NCBI GenBank assembly: GCA_947499075.1
Contig: CANMNA010000007.1
Coordinates: 1 to 46,618, forward strand
Length of the DNA: 46,618 nt
DNA from: Myxococcales bacterium
GTDB lineage: Bacteria; Myxococcota_A; UBA9042
Reading direction: 5' to 3'
A program made the translations under genes and the position numbers. This document shows positions 1 through 7,629 of the stretch, piece after piece. Below the pieces are notes generated by a model. The model saw only the letters and a program-made list of their open reading frames with translations, was not told the origin of the DNA and ran no database searches. Every line of letters begins with the position of its first letter. The stretch's first letter is position 1.

Positions 1-196
1 GCCGATCAGAAAAACTCTTTCCTGGTATCGGGTTGAGATTTCTGGTGACCATGATTCCGAAAAACAGTGCCAAATGGAATTTGCGATTCCAAAATGATGC
101 AGAGCGTCTGCCTAGTTGTCAAATTGCAGGGTTGAGGGACGCTTGTCGCTGACTACGCCAGCCACCACGCGTCACAGCGTCGCGCCTCCTCCGGAT
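1..196. other. AT-richer intergenic edge
   Basis: No gene is supported here. The first ~120 bases are visibly richer in A and T than the rest of the window and contain no convincing start, signal peptide or tRNA. The lipoprotein gene that follows on the minus strand ends at 197, so this stretch is downstream of it. It may be an intergenic region shared with a gene beyond the window edge. Confidence 0.5.
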
Positions 197-817
197 CTAC
201 GGCTTGAGCGCGTGCCCATGGACCACCGCCACCGCATCGAGGTCAAACCCGCCAGAATTGCCCTGGTACTGGTTGGCACCGCTGTCCTCGATCCGCACAA
301 ACCGCGCGGTCTTCAGGCCAATGGCCGCCAAGTCAAACCCATCGCCGCCTGCCACCGCCGGGTCGGTCGCCGAAATGCCATTGCCCGGCGCCGCGAACAC
401 AGGGTGCACGCCGGCGCAACCGACCCCTGTCTGCGGATCGCACGGCCATGTCAGCCAGACCACGCCATCGGCGCTGGCGGAAACCCTGCCGGTCTCGACA
501 TAACCCTTGAACGGATTCTCAAACACCAGCAAATCGGGCCCCGGACCATCGGTGGCGATGATGTCGTCAAACGCCACTTCGATGGTGCCGGAATTGCCGA
601 GCGACACGACGTCGAGGCTGCCCGCCAAGTCGCCCACGCCGCGCGGTGATCCCAGCGCGATGCCGGGCAGCTTGGCTTGGCCGAAACCGGCATTGGCCCC
701 CGGCGCAAACCGCACCACGCGATCTGCAAACGGATCGGCGACTTTGGCCACCGGCGGCCCATCCAGATCGGTCGCACAGCCACAGGCCAGCAGCGCGACC
801 AGGCAGGCGCGGCGCAT
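197..817 (-). CDS. Lipoprotein, cell-surface type, unknown function
   Basis: A 206-residue protein with a short N-terminus (MRR), a hydrophobic stretch and a lipobox ending LLAC-G-C near residues 9-13, so it is probably exported and lipid-anchored. The mature part has a beta-rich look, with conserved-looking phrases such as GPDLLVFENPF and FVRIEDSG, which resemble discoidin/jelly-roll-like surface proteins of Myxococcota; this resemblance is inferred. The start is placed at 817 because its ATG shares one base with the stop of the upstream lipoprotein gene (TGATG), which suggests translational coupling. An upstream in-frame ATG at 844 would lie inside the neighbour and spoil the signal peptide. 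The function is not recognised. Confidence 0.75.
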   Translation of the reverse strand: MRRACLVALLACGCATDLDGPPVAKVADPFADRVVRFAPGANAGFGQAKLPGIALGSPRGVGDLAGSLDVVSLGNSGTIEVAFDDIIATDGPGPDLLVFENPFKGYVETGRVSASADGVVWLTWPCDPQTGVGCAGVHPVFAAPGNGISATDPAVAGGDGFDLAAIGLKTARFVRIEDSGANQYQGNSGGFDLDAVAVVHGHALKP

Positions 818-1284
818 CACTTCTTCTTGGTCATCTTGGTCCAACCAAAGCCGGCGCAGCCCGACTTTTCAAGATCCTTGTCGTCGGCGACCAGCGTGCT
901 GGCTTTGGCCAGGGCAAGCGAGTCTTTGTTGAAGTCAATCATGCAGTAGTAGAAGCTGTCCGCCTTGGGCTCGGTCCACACCGTCTTGTTGAACTTGGCT
1001 GGACCGTACTGGGCATCGGCGGCGTTTTGGGTGTAGGCAAGGTTCTTGCCGTTGTCGAGTTCGACGATTTTGGCGGCGCCGCCGGCCGAGGTCCACTTGT
1101 CGGCAGTAATCGTCTCGTCACCGGCGAAGTTGTTGGTCCAGCTGCCGACAATCTCGATCGCAGGGGTGGCTGCGGCTGCGCCGCCGCTGGTGCCACTGTC
1201 GCATCCCAACGCCAAGATAGCTGCACTGACCAGGACGACAAAAACACGGATAGAACTGCTCACGGGTAGCCTCGCACAGACCAA
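817..1284 (-). CDS. Small lipoprotein, unknown function
   Basis: A 155-residue protein. Residues about 10-27 are hydrophobic and end in ILALGC, a plausible lipobox, followed by a Gly/Ala-rich linker. The mature domain holds phrases such as EIVGSWTNNFAG and YYCMIDFN, resembling lipocalin-like 'residue protein' ectodomains, but no family was recognised. A later GTG or ATG closer to the hydrophobic stretch may be the true start, since the first ten residues add little to a signal peptide. It is the first gene of a two-gene unit with the lipoprotein ending at 197, whose start overlaps this stop. Confidence 0.7.
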   Translation of the reverse strand: MVCARLPVSSSIRVFVVLVSAAILALGCDSGTSGGAAAATPAIEIVGSWTNNFAGDETITADKWTSAGGAAKIVELDNGKNLAYTQNAADAQYGPAKFNKTVWTEPKADSFYYCMIDFNKDSLALAKASTLVADDKDLEKSGCAGFGWTKMTKKK

Positions 1285-1622
1285 AGGACCGGTCGGTCCC
1301 GCTGGCTACGCTGCCCACGCTGTCAAACGGCTGACCCGGATTGCCCCGGGACTGCGTCCGCCCCTGCCGAAAACGCAGGTGCGCCACGCAACGCCGCCCT
1401 CCATCTCCGCGAGAGAGCACGCATCCAACGGGAGTTCCCGGCTTGTGCCTGCCGTGCGGTCTGAAGCGCGGCGGGCACTCACGGTTGCGGGTCAGCGCCG
1501 GAATCGCCTGTCGCTTTGCAGCGCGGGCTCCACCGGACTTCCTCCCGCGCCAGCCAGAAACTCCGGCCGACGCACGGGCGAGTCTAGTCCCGGCGTCGCC
1601 CAAAGGCAATTGCCCGTCAGGC
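1285..1622. other. Intergenic stretch without recognised gene
   Basis: The region lies between the minus-strand lipoprotein pair and repeat copy 1. Reading frames run through it on both strands because of high GC, but none has a start with a ribosome site or a recognisable domain. No terminator-like stem with a T-run was seen. It probably holds divergent promoters for the lipoprotein pair and the kinase gene. Confidence 0.4.
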
Positions 1623-1770
1623 CCGCGATCCCCCGCTTTGAGCGCATCTCTGCGTCCCTGCGTCGCTTCTCTCGCGGCGGCGTACCAGAGTACGCCTCGC
1701 TCTTTCAGCTCCTTGTTCCTTGATCTGCATCTCAAATCGAGGCCCGCGGGAGATTTCTGTGGGGAATTTG
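1623..1770 (+). repeat. Dispersed repeat copy 1, 148-bp short form
   Basis: This is the short form of a repeat found four times in the window. It begins CCGCGATCCCCCGC and ends TGTGGGGAATTTG. In the middle is a perfect inverted repeat, GGCGTAC-CAGA-GTACGCC. It lies in the same orientation as, and 57 bp upstream of, the broken kinase gene. Relative to the long form it lacks 24 bp between TTCCTTG and CATCTCAAATCG. Boundaries are taken where the four copies stop matching. Confidence 0.9.
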
Positions 1771-1826
1771 AGAGGCCGCCGTGGTCTAGAATCGCCACCC
1801 GCCCAAGCAGTTGCGGCAGCTGGCCC

Positions 1827-3387
1827 ATGACCGACTCCTCGCTCCCCACCGCCATCGTGCAGGTTCCGGGCCGCTGCCCGCTGTGCGAAGAGCCAGGCGC
1901 GGCCGCTTCGGCCTGTGATCAAACGATTTGCGTGCGCAAGGGCCACCACCGCATCCCGCCGGCCGACTTTGACGCGATCAAGCAGACGCGCCGCCCGGCC
2001 GATCCGCTGATCGGCACCCGCATCGGTGCGTGGCTGGCGGTGGCGCAGCTCGGTGCCGGCGCCTTTGGCGTGGTGTACCGGGTCCACGACGACAAGGGCC
2101 GCACGCACAGTGCTGTCGCGCCGCGATGACAACCTGGAGCGCGCCGCGGCCACGCTCAAGAAGTTCCAGCTCGAAGGCGAGGCGCTGGCGGCGCTGGATC
2201 ACCCCAATATCGTGGGCCTGCTCGATGTCGGCACTGCCAACGACACGCCGTTCTTGGTCATGGAGTACGTGGCCGGTGGGCTGACCCTGAAGCGCTTGAT
2301 CGAGCAGCACCAAGCCGACCAGAAAACCGTGCAGCCCGCGCTGTGCTGGCATAGGGTGCGCCAGATCCTGTCGGCGCTCGGCGATGCCCATGCCCCGCCG
2401 CGCCAGCTTGTGCACCGCGATATCAAGCCCGAAAACATCATGCTGCAGGCCAAAGATGGCGATCCGGCCCATGTCAAGGTGCTCGATTTTGGTCTGGCCA
2501 AGTTTGTGCAAGATGGCACCGAGACGACCCAAGCCATGGGCACGCCGGCGTACATGGCGCCAGAGCAGCTGTGGAAGCAGCGGTTGGGGCCGTGGACCGA
2601 TCTGTAGGCGGTGGGTGTGATGATTTTTGAGCTGCTGCTGGGCCAGCACCCATTTGCCAGCTCTTCCGATGACATCGTGCAGAAAAAAGCCTCGCCCACC
2701 TACGATGTGCTGACCGAAGCGGCGGGCAGTGGCTTGGATCCGCAAACACAGGCATTCTTGCGGCGGGCACTGGCGTTTGACCCAAGCGATCGGTTCGGCG
2801 ACGCCGACGATATGGCCAATTCTTTCGACTTGCTGCCCCTTTTTGTCGGCCTCGCCGCCGCTTATGGTGAAGAAGTGGAACTGGATCCCGAAAAGCTGCG
2901 TCTCAAGCGCATGGAAGAGCAGGGGCAGGCCGAGCGGCGCAAGCTCGACGAAGACAAGCGGCGGCTGGAGCAGGACCGCCAGCAGCTGGCCAGCCAACCA
3001 GTGGCGCATCAGCTGATGCCGGCGCTGCAGGGTGCGCCGCTGGCCCAGCCGAGTCAGGGCGGCTCCAAAGCCGGGATGCTGATTGGCGTGGCGGGCGGCG
3101 CGCTGCTGGTCGGCATTGGCCTGATTGTCGGCAAGGCCTACTTGTCGGCCAAAGCCGAACAGACGACTGCGCCCCCCCAAGGCGTTGTGGTTGTCGATGT
3201 CGTACCCGCTGTTCCCGCCGCGGCCCCTGCGGTCGAGGCCGCCAAAGTCGCCGAGCCCGCACCCGAGCCGCCGCCAGAGCCTTCGGCCAAGCCCAAGAAG
3301 GAAGTGCACAGCGAGGCCAAGCCGGCACCGGGCAAGCCACCCGCGGTCGATCGCGGGGACGCCCCCCCGCCGTGGATGAACAAGTAG
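1827..3387 (+). pseudogene. Decayed Ser/Thr protein kinase, membrane-anchored
   Basis: The remains of a PknB-like kinase of about 520 residues. It starts MTDSS, has a short zinc-ribbon-like CPLCEE segment, and a glycine loop GAGAFGVVY. At about 2109 the frame shifts by +1; the protein then continues in the second frame with LERAAATLKKF, HRDIKPEN, DFG and MAPEQ. The shift site is where the ATP-binding VAIK-type lysine should be, and comparison with the expected text suggests about 8 bases were lost, removing that lysine. A second lesion is an in-frame TAG at 2605-2607 replacing Tyr in the conserved DLYxxGV motif. After the kinase domain come a charged coiled-coil segment, one membrane helix (starting KAGMLIGVAGG) and a Pro/Ala tail. 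Two independent lesions make sequencing error less likely than decay. Confidence 0.85.
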
Positions 3388-3466
3388 TGCTCTTCCCCCG
3401 CTGGCCGCGCTGCGCTACCATTTGGCGGGGCGAGAACAGGTACGGGCCAAACCCAGTGAGGAAGCG

Positions 3467-3883
3467 ATGGTAAACAGGGGTACGGCAGCGGTGAGTGCGA
3501 CGTGGAAAGTGTTGGCTGCCGTTGCTGCTTCAGTCTGCGCCACCGCGCTGCTGGGCTGCGAGACCCAGCCGTTGTACGGTGTCTGCGCCTTGGACAAAGT
3601 CGTCACCGACAAGTTCATCTGCACCGCCCAAAAGCCGCCGGCGGGTGAAAAGGACACCAGCTCGTGTGTGGTCCGCCAGCATCCGCACTGCGATCACAAC
3701 GTGTGCCTGTCCTACTTTGGGCTCGATTCGTTTTGCACCACCGCGTGCACCGGCGACGACGATCCGGTGTGTGGCTCGCAGGCGTTCTGCTGGACGTTTT
3801 CGGAGGCCGATCCGGCCACCAAGTCGACCACCCAGCGCTACTGCGTGCCCAACAGCAAAAAAGTCGCCGCAGGCCAAAAATGA
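3467..3883 (+). CDS. Cys-rich lipoprotein
   Basis: A 138-residue protein. The start is ATG 3467 behind a GAGGAAG ribosome site. The N-terminus has a basic start, a hydrophobic core and a lipobox ALLGC at about residue 26, so an outer-surface or periplasmic lipoprotein is expected. The mature part has about ten cysteines, probably paired in disulfides. No catalytic motif was recognised. The stop codon overlaps the ATG of the next gene (ATGATG at 3880-3885), so the two are translationally coupled. The pair lies downstream of the decayed kinase, whose end is 79 bases away. Confidence 0.75.
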   Translation: MVNRGTAAVSATWKVLAAVAASVCATALLGCETQPLYGVCALDKVVTDKFICTAQKPPAGEKDTSSCVVRQHPHCDHNVCLSYFGLDSFCTTACTGDDDPVCGSQAFCWTFSEADPATKSTTQRYCVPNSKKVAAGQK

Positions 3884-4695
3884 TGGCCACTGGCTTCGGA
3901 TCGGGCAACAAGGCGACGCCGCCGGCCGAGCAGTCCAACTCCCGGTTGCTGGTCTTTGGCGGGCTGGGGGTGGGCGGCTTGATCGTCGCGGGTTTGGTGT
4001 TGTGGCTGCTGATGGGCGGCACCGCCACGTTGGTCTCCGTGTTGCCTGAAGGTGTGGTCAAGACGCTGGGCGAGCGTCCGGGCGAGGGCAAGCGGGTCGA
4101 GCAACACCTGTCGGATTACCCCGGTGAGCAGGCAGCCAAGGCGCAAGCAGAGCCGGAAGCACCCCAAGTCGCCGCCGATGCCTGGCAGGCGCCCGCGCCC
4201 GAGGTGTCGGCTGAAGAGCTGCAGGCGCTGCTGGCGCCGCTGCAGGCCCAAACCAAGCTGACCGACGCGGCGATTGACCGGGTCCGCGATGGCAAGGGCA
4301 CCGACCAAGCGGCCCTGCACGACGCAGAGCAAGCGGTGGCGGCGCTGCGCACGTTTTCGCTGCGCGACATCCCCGCGCGCTACAAGGTCGCTGCCGAGGA
4401 TCAGCGCAAGACCCTTGCCACCGAGCGCATCGAGGCTTTTGCCGCGGCACAACGGCTGGCACGGGCAACCCACTTGATTGCGCTGCCATCGAGCGCCGCC
4501 CGCGACAGTGTGGTGTTGCGCAGCTCGGCTGGCGAAGCTTCTGAAAATATTGCGGTCCTCGACGACGGTGTGTTGGTGCACGTGCACCTTGACACCGGCA
4601 AGGGCTGGTCGCGGGTCGATGCGTTGTCCGGGCCGGCGGCGGGCAAGGGCGGCTACTTGCAGAACAAGTACTTGCGGCGCACCGAGCGCAAGTAG
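3880..4695 (+). CDS. Single-pass membrane protein with SH3-like C-terminus
   Basis: A 271-residue protein beginning MMATGFGSG. A membrane helix covers about residues 20-45 (starting LLVFGGLGVGG). It is followed by an Ala/Glu/Gln-rich, probably helical periplasmic segment, and a C-terminal ~70-residue domain with the pattern VVLRSSAGEASENIAVLDDG and GWSRVDALSG, as in bacterial SH3 (SH3b) domains that bind peptidoglycan or peptides. The SH3b call is made by pattern only. It overlaps the upstream lipoprotein stop by four bases and so is likely co-expressed with it. ATG 3883 is an equally possible start one codon later. Confidence 0.65.
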   Translation: MMATGFGSGNKATPPAEQSNSRLLVFGGLGVGGLIVAGLVLWLLMGGTATLVSVLPEGVVKTLGERPGEGKRVEQHLSDYPGEQAAKAQAEPEAPQVAADAWQAPAPEVSAEELQALLAPLQAQTKLTDAAIDRVRDGKGTDQAALHDAEQAVAALRTFSLRDIPARYKVAAEDQRKTLATERIEAFAAAQRLARATHLIALPSSAARDSVVLRSSAGEASENIAVLDDGVLVHVHLDTGKGWSRVDALSGPAAGKGGYLQNKYLRRTERK

Positions 4696-4705
4696 ACAGC
4701 GACGC

Positions 4706-5128
4706 CGTAGAGGGTGTAGCCAATTGAGTCCACTGGCAACCCGCAGCCGAAACCGTTGCGGGGACGCCGTCGCAATGAATTGCGCGGCTACAGGTGACGG
4801 CACCCGCCTGCGCGGCCGCGATCCCCCGCTTTGAGCGCATCTCTGTGTCACTGCGTCGCTTCTCTCGCTGCGGCGTACCAGAGTACGCCTCACTTTTTCA
4901 GCTCCTTGTTCCTTGTCGAGCGCAGCAAGCAACCCAGCACTGCGCATCTCAAATCGGGGGCCGCGGGAGATTTCTGTGGGGAATTTGGGGCGGGTGCCCG
5001 GCCGGGTGTCGACGCAGGCCGACACCGTTACCTGTAGCCGCAGAATTTATTCTGACCGTGAAAATGCCGGAGTTTTCGGTCCTCGCAGGCCCTCGCCCAA
5101 CTCAGCCTTTTTGGCTACACCCTCTTCG
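4706..5128. repeat. Inverted-repeat (MITE-like) element enclosing repeat copy 2
   Basis: The outer arms are 4709-4723 (AGAGGGTGTAGCCAA) and its exact reverse complement at 5111-5125; three more bases on each side match with one mismatch. A second inverted pair lies further in: 4784-4800 (GCGGCTACAGGTGACGG) and 5025-5041, with one mismatch. Each arm is about 90 bases long and internally diverged, and both run in the order GTAGCCAA, a variable part, then AATT and GCGGCTACAGG. No open frame resembling a transposase lies inside, and no target-site duplication was visible. Dispersed repeat copy 2 sits between the arms. Confidence 0.7.
4816..4987 (+). repeat. Dispersed repeat copy 2, 172-bp long form
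   Basis: Long form of the repeat: same ends as copy 1 plus a 24-bp net insertion after TTCCTTG (TCGAGCGCAGCAAGC...). The central inverted repeat GGCGTAC-CAGA-GTACGCC is intact. It lies inside a larger inverted-repeat element, about 430 bp upstream of the IPT-domain gene and in the same orientation. Confidence 0.9.
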
Positions 5129-5129
5129 G

Positions 5130-5156
5130 AACTGTCCAAGTATGGCTTGGACAGTT
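5130..5156. other. Perfect 11-bp hairpin
   Basis: AACTGTCCAAG-TATGG-CTTGGACAGTT forms an 11-bp perfect stem with a five-base loop. It begins just outside the right arm of the inverted-repeat element. No T-run follows, so a rho-independent terminator is not supported. It could be an operator, an attenuating structure or the end of another mobile element. The rest of 5157-5415 shows no gene. Confidence 0.6.
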
Positions 5157-5415
5157 CAGTGCTTGCTTGGTGGGTCGCAAGTTCGCGGCTTCACAGCCGA
5201 CTCGCCGCTCCTTGCAGCACCAAAGTGATCGAGTTGTTCCTTGACCGTTCCTTAGCACAAGGGCAGGCCTTGGCGACCATATGTGCAAATTGGCGAAGAG
5301 TTGTTGCGCCATTGCTGAAATCGTGTAGCGTGACACCGGCCGCGCCTGCGGGCGTCCAGTCGCCTGCATGGCCACCATCTCCCTTTTTCGGGGCGTCGCC
5401 CACGGAGCATCAGAC

Positions 5416-7014
5416 ATGTTGACACCTTGCCGCATGGGCGCCGCGCTTGCCGCCGCCTGCTTGGCCTTGATGACCGTGAGCGCGCCCGCTTTTGCCGAAA
5501 AGGTCATTTGGCACTACGACTCGCTGCCGGGCGACATGGCGACGCTGGCCAATGGTCTCAAGCAACACCCGCTGTTCGCCCACCCAGGTTTCGTCAAGGG
5601 CGAGGCCTGGGGTCAACTGTACAAGCCCAAAGCCGAAGACTACCCGGTCAAGATCCTCACCGTTGAGTTCGTGATGGCCCAAGCTGACGGGCAAAAAGAG
5701 CAAAAGGGCGACTATTCGATCGAAATTTACAACGACGATGGCACTGGTCCGGCACCCAAAGGGCCGCCCGTGTATGCGGTGACCACCAAAGACTTCGCTG
5801 CAGGCGGCAATATTGGCCAACCGGTCGTGGGCAACAACGGCATGATCTACCAGTTCGACTGGAGCAAGCCCGAGAATCACCCGCCGCTCATCACCGCTGG
5901 CAACATTTATGTCGCGATTCGGTACCTCAACGAGACTGCGAGCTTAGAGAACATGTGGGGCAAGCTGGAGTGCACCAAGATGGAAACCGGCTTGGGCATC
6001 GACCTGTGCGGGTGCCAGAACTTGGCGGCGCTGACCGACTCTGCGACGACGCCCGGCGCCAACCTGATGCACATCGTCTGGCCGGTCGGCACCTGTTCCG
6101 GCACCAAGGCCTGGAAATTTGTCGAACAAATCTCAACGACCAACATCCAGATGAAGGGCGACTTCATCTTGCGGCTGGGTGTCGACGGGGTGGCACCGGT
6201 TGACAGCGACGCCAGCAGCGGTGGCGGCAGCGGTGGCGGCAGCGATGGCAGCTCGACCGGTGGACCCGATGTCACTGTGACCAAGGATACCGGTGCCGCT
6301 GGCCAGCCAACGATCACCGGGGTTACTCCTAGTTCGGGCGGCGTCGACAAGCAGCCGCTGCAAATCGACGTCTACGGCAGCAATTTCGTGGCCGGGCTCA
6401 AGGCCAAGCTTGGCACCGAGGCGATCGCGGTCAAGGCTGAGACCCTGACGTCGGGCATGTTCTCGGCGACCGTGGTCGGCATTGCGGCCGGGCAATATGA
6501 CCTCGTGGTCACCAACCCAGATGGCCAGGTTGCATTCAAGGTCGGCGCCTTTACCCTGCTGCCAGCTGCCGCCCCAGATTCTGGCGGCGAGACGACCGCC
6601 GGTGAGACCGCGGTCGGCGCCGGTCCATTGTCCATCGATGCCGTCAACCCGACCTGTGTGCCCGCTGACAAGGACACCATCTTGACGATCTTGGGCTTTG
6701 GCTTCGTCAAGGGCATGAAATTTCGCGTCGGCTCCGCCGCACTCCAAGCAGTCGACGTCCAGTCGCCGGCCAAAGCCACGGCTTTGTTGCCCAAAGGCTT
6801 GGCTACGGCCGAGTACACCGTGTTCGCCGAACTGCCCAATGGTGATCAGAAGGCGCTGCCCAACGCCCTCAAGGTCGCTACACGCTGCGATGGCGCGGTT
6901 ATCCCGAACAACGCCAATAGCGGCTGTCAGTCTGGGGCCGCCGGCACGCCATGGTTCGCGTTGCTGGCGATTCTGGCCGGGCTAGTCGTGCTGCGGCGGC
7001 GCGCGTTGGCCTAG
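5416..7014 (+). CDS. Secreted IPT/TIG-domain protein with MYXO-CTERM-like tail
   Basis: A 532-residue protein. ATG 5416 is chosen because it follows GGAG and opens directly into a signal peptide ending APAFA. The first ~270 residues form an unrecognised domain. A Gly/Ser linker follows, then two IPT/TIG (immunoglobulin-like) domains, one beginning ITGVTPSSGG and one beginning IDAVNPTCVP. The last ~30 residues read SGCQSGAAG, a hydrophobic stretch, then LRRRALA: a Cys, a transmembrane helix and a basic end, like the MYXO-CTERM sorting signal of Myxococcota. This suggests export, processing and display at the cell surface. It stands alone with its own 5' region, so regulation is unknown. Confidence 0.75.
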   Translation: MLTPCRMGAALAAACLALMTVSAPAFAEKVIWHYDSLPGDMATLANGLKQHPLFAHPGFVKGEAWGQLYKPKAEDYPVKILTVEFVMAQADGQKEQKGDYSIEIYNDDGTGPAPKGPPVYAVTTKDFAAGGNIGQPVVGNNGMIYQFDWSKPENHPPLITAGNIYVAIRYLNETASLENMWGKLECTKMETGLGIDLCGCQNLAALTDSATTPGANLMHIVWPVGTCSGTKAWKFVEQISTTNIQMKGDFILRLGVDGVAPVDSDASSGGGSGGGSDGSSTGGPDVTVTKDTGAAGQPTITGVTPSSGGVDKQPLQIDVYGSNFVAGLKAKLGTEAIAVKAETLTSGMFSATVVGIAAGQYDLVVTNPDGQVAFKVGAFTLLPAAAPDSGGETTAGETAVGAGPLSIDAVNPTCVPADKDTILTILGFGFVKGMKFRVGSAALQAVDVQSPAKATALLPKGLATAEYTVFAELPNGDQKALPNALKVATRCDGAVIPNNANSGCQSGAAGTPWFALLAILAGLVVLRRRALA

Positions 7015-7101
7015 CAGCAATGTCGGCCGGACTTGCAGCAAAGCCCGCCCTTGGCCTACGGTGCGCACCCGGGCGCGTCGACGTCGCCTGCGGTGTCGCC
7101 G

Positions 7102-7599
7102 ATGGCCGATCTGAAAACCCTTGCGGAATCGCTCAAGTTCGCGATTGAGCGCGAGTTGCCAGGCGCCCAAGTGGACGTCGATGACGGTGGCAGCGCCGCA
7201 GCACTGACTTTTGAGCACCCCGCCCACCACGCACTATGTCTGGCGGTGCTCGAGCCCGACCCAGCGGCTGGCGTTGCGCTTTTGGCGGCAGTGGTCGTCG
7301 CCGACATTGCCGAGTTTGCGACACCGCAAGCCCTCGTTGGCCTGATGACGCTCAATGCCCGGCTGATGACCTGCGCGTTGGGTGCCCTGCCGATCAACCA
7401 AGACGAGATGGCGATTGTGCTGTGTCGCCGCATGCCAGCCGAAGCGATTGAGCCGGCCGAGCTGCCGGCGCTGTACAACGACATGGTGTGGGAGTGGGCG
7501 CAACTGTCCAAACAGACCGCTGAGATGCTCGATGCTGTCGCCCCGCCTCCGCCGCCGTCGCGCGGCCCCCGCCTGATTGGCAGCTTGGACGAGCTCTAA
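7102..7599 (+). CDS. YbjN-like small protein (tentative)
   Basis: A 165-residue cytosolic-looking protein, MADLKTLAESL onward, ending with a Pro-rich segment. The alternation of an amphipathic helix, a beta-hairpin pair and the segment LMTLNARLMTCALG, followed by a run of acidic and hydrophobic residues, resembles the YbjN / type III chaperone-like fold; this is by feel rather than by a diagnostic motif. The ATG at 7102 has no clear ribosome site, and GTG 7093 or an earlier codon is possible. It ends 30 bases upstream of the phosphorylase gene, in the same direction, so the two may be co-transcribed. Confidence 0.5.
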   Translation: MADLKTLAESLKFAIERELPGAQVDVDDGGSAAALTFEHPAHHALCLAVLEPDPAAGVALLAAVVVADIAEFATPQALVGLMTLNARLMTCALGALPINQDEMAIVLCRRMPAEAIEPAELPALYNDMVWEWAQLSKQTAEMLDAVAPPPPPSRGPRLIGSLDEL

Positions 7600-7629
7600 C
7601 CGTCTCCTTTCAAGATTCGAGGAAACACT

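Noticed and set aside
1978..3309. Long minus-strand frame opposite the kinase pseudogene
   Set aside because: It is Arg/Gln/His-rich with no domain, and mirrors the codon-position bias of the plus-strand kinase; typical of shadow frames in GC-rich DNA.
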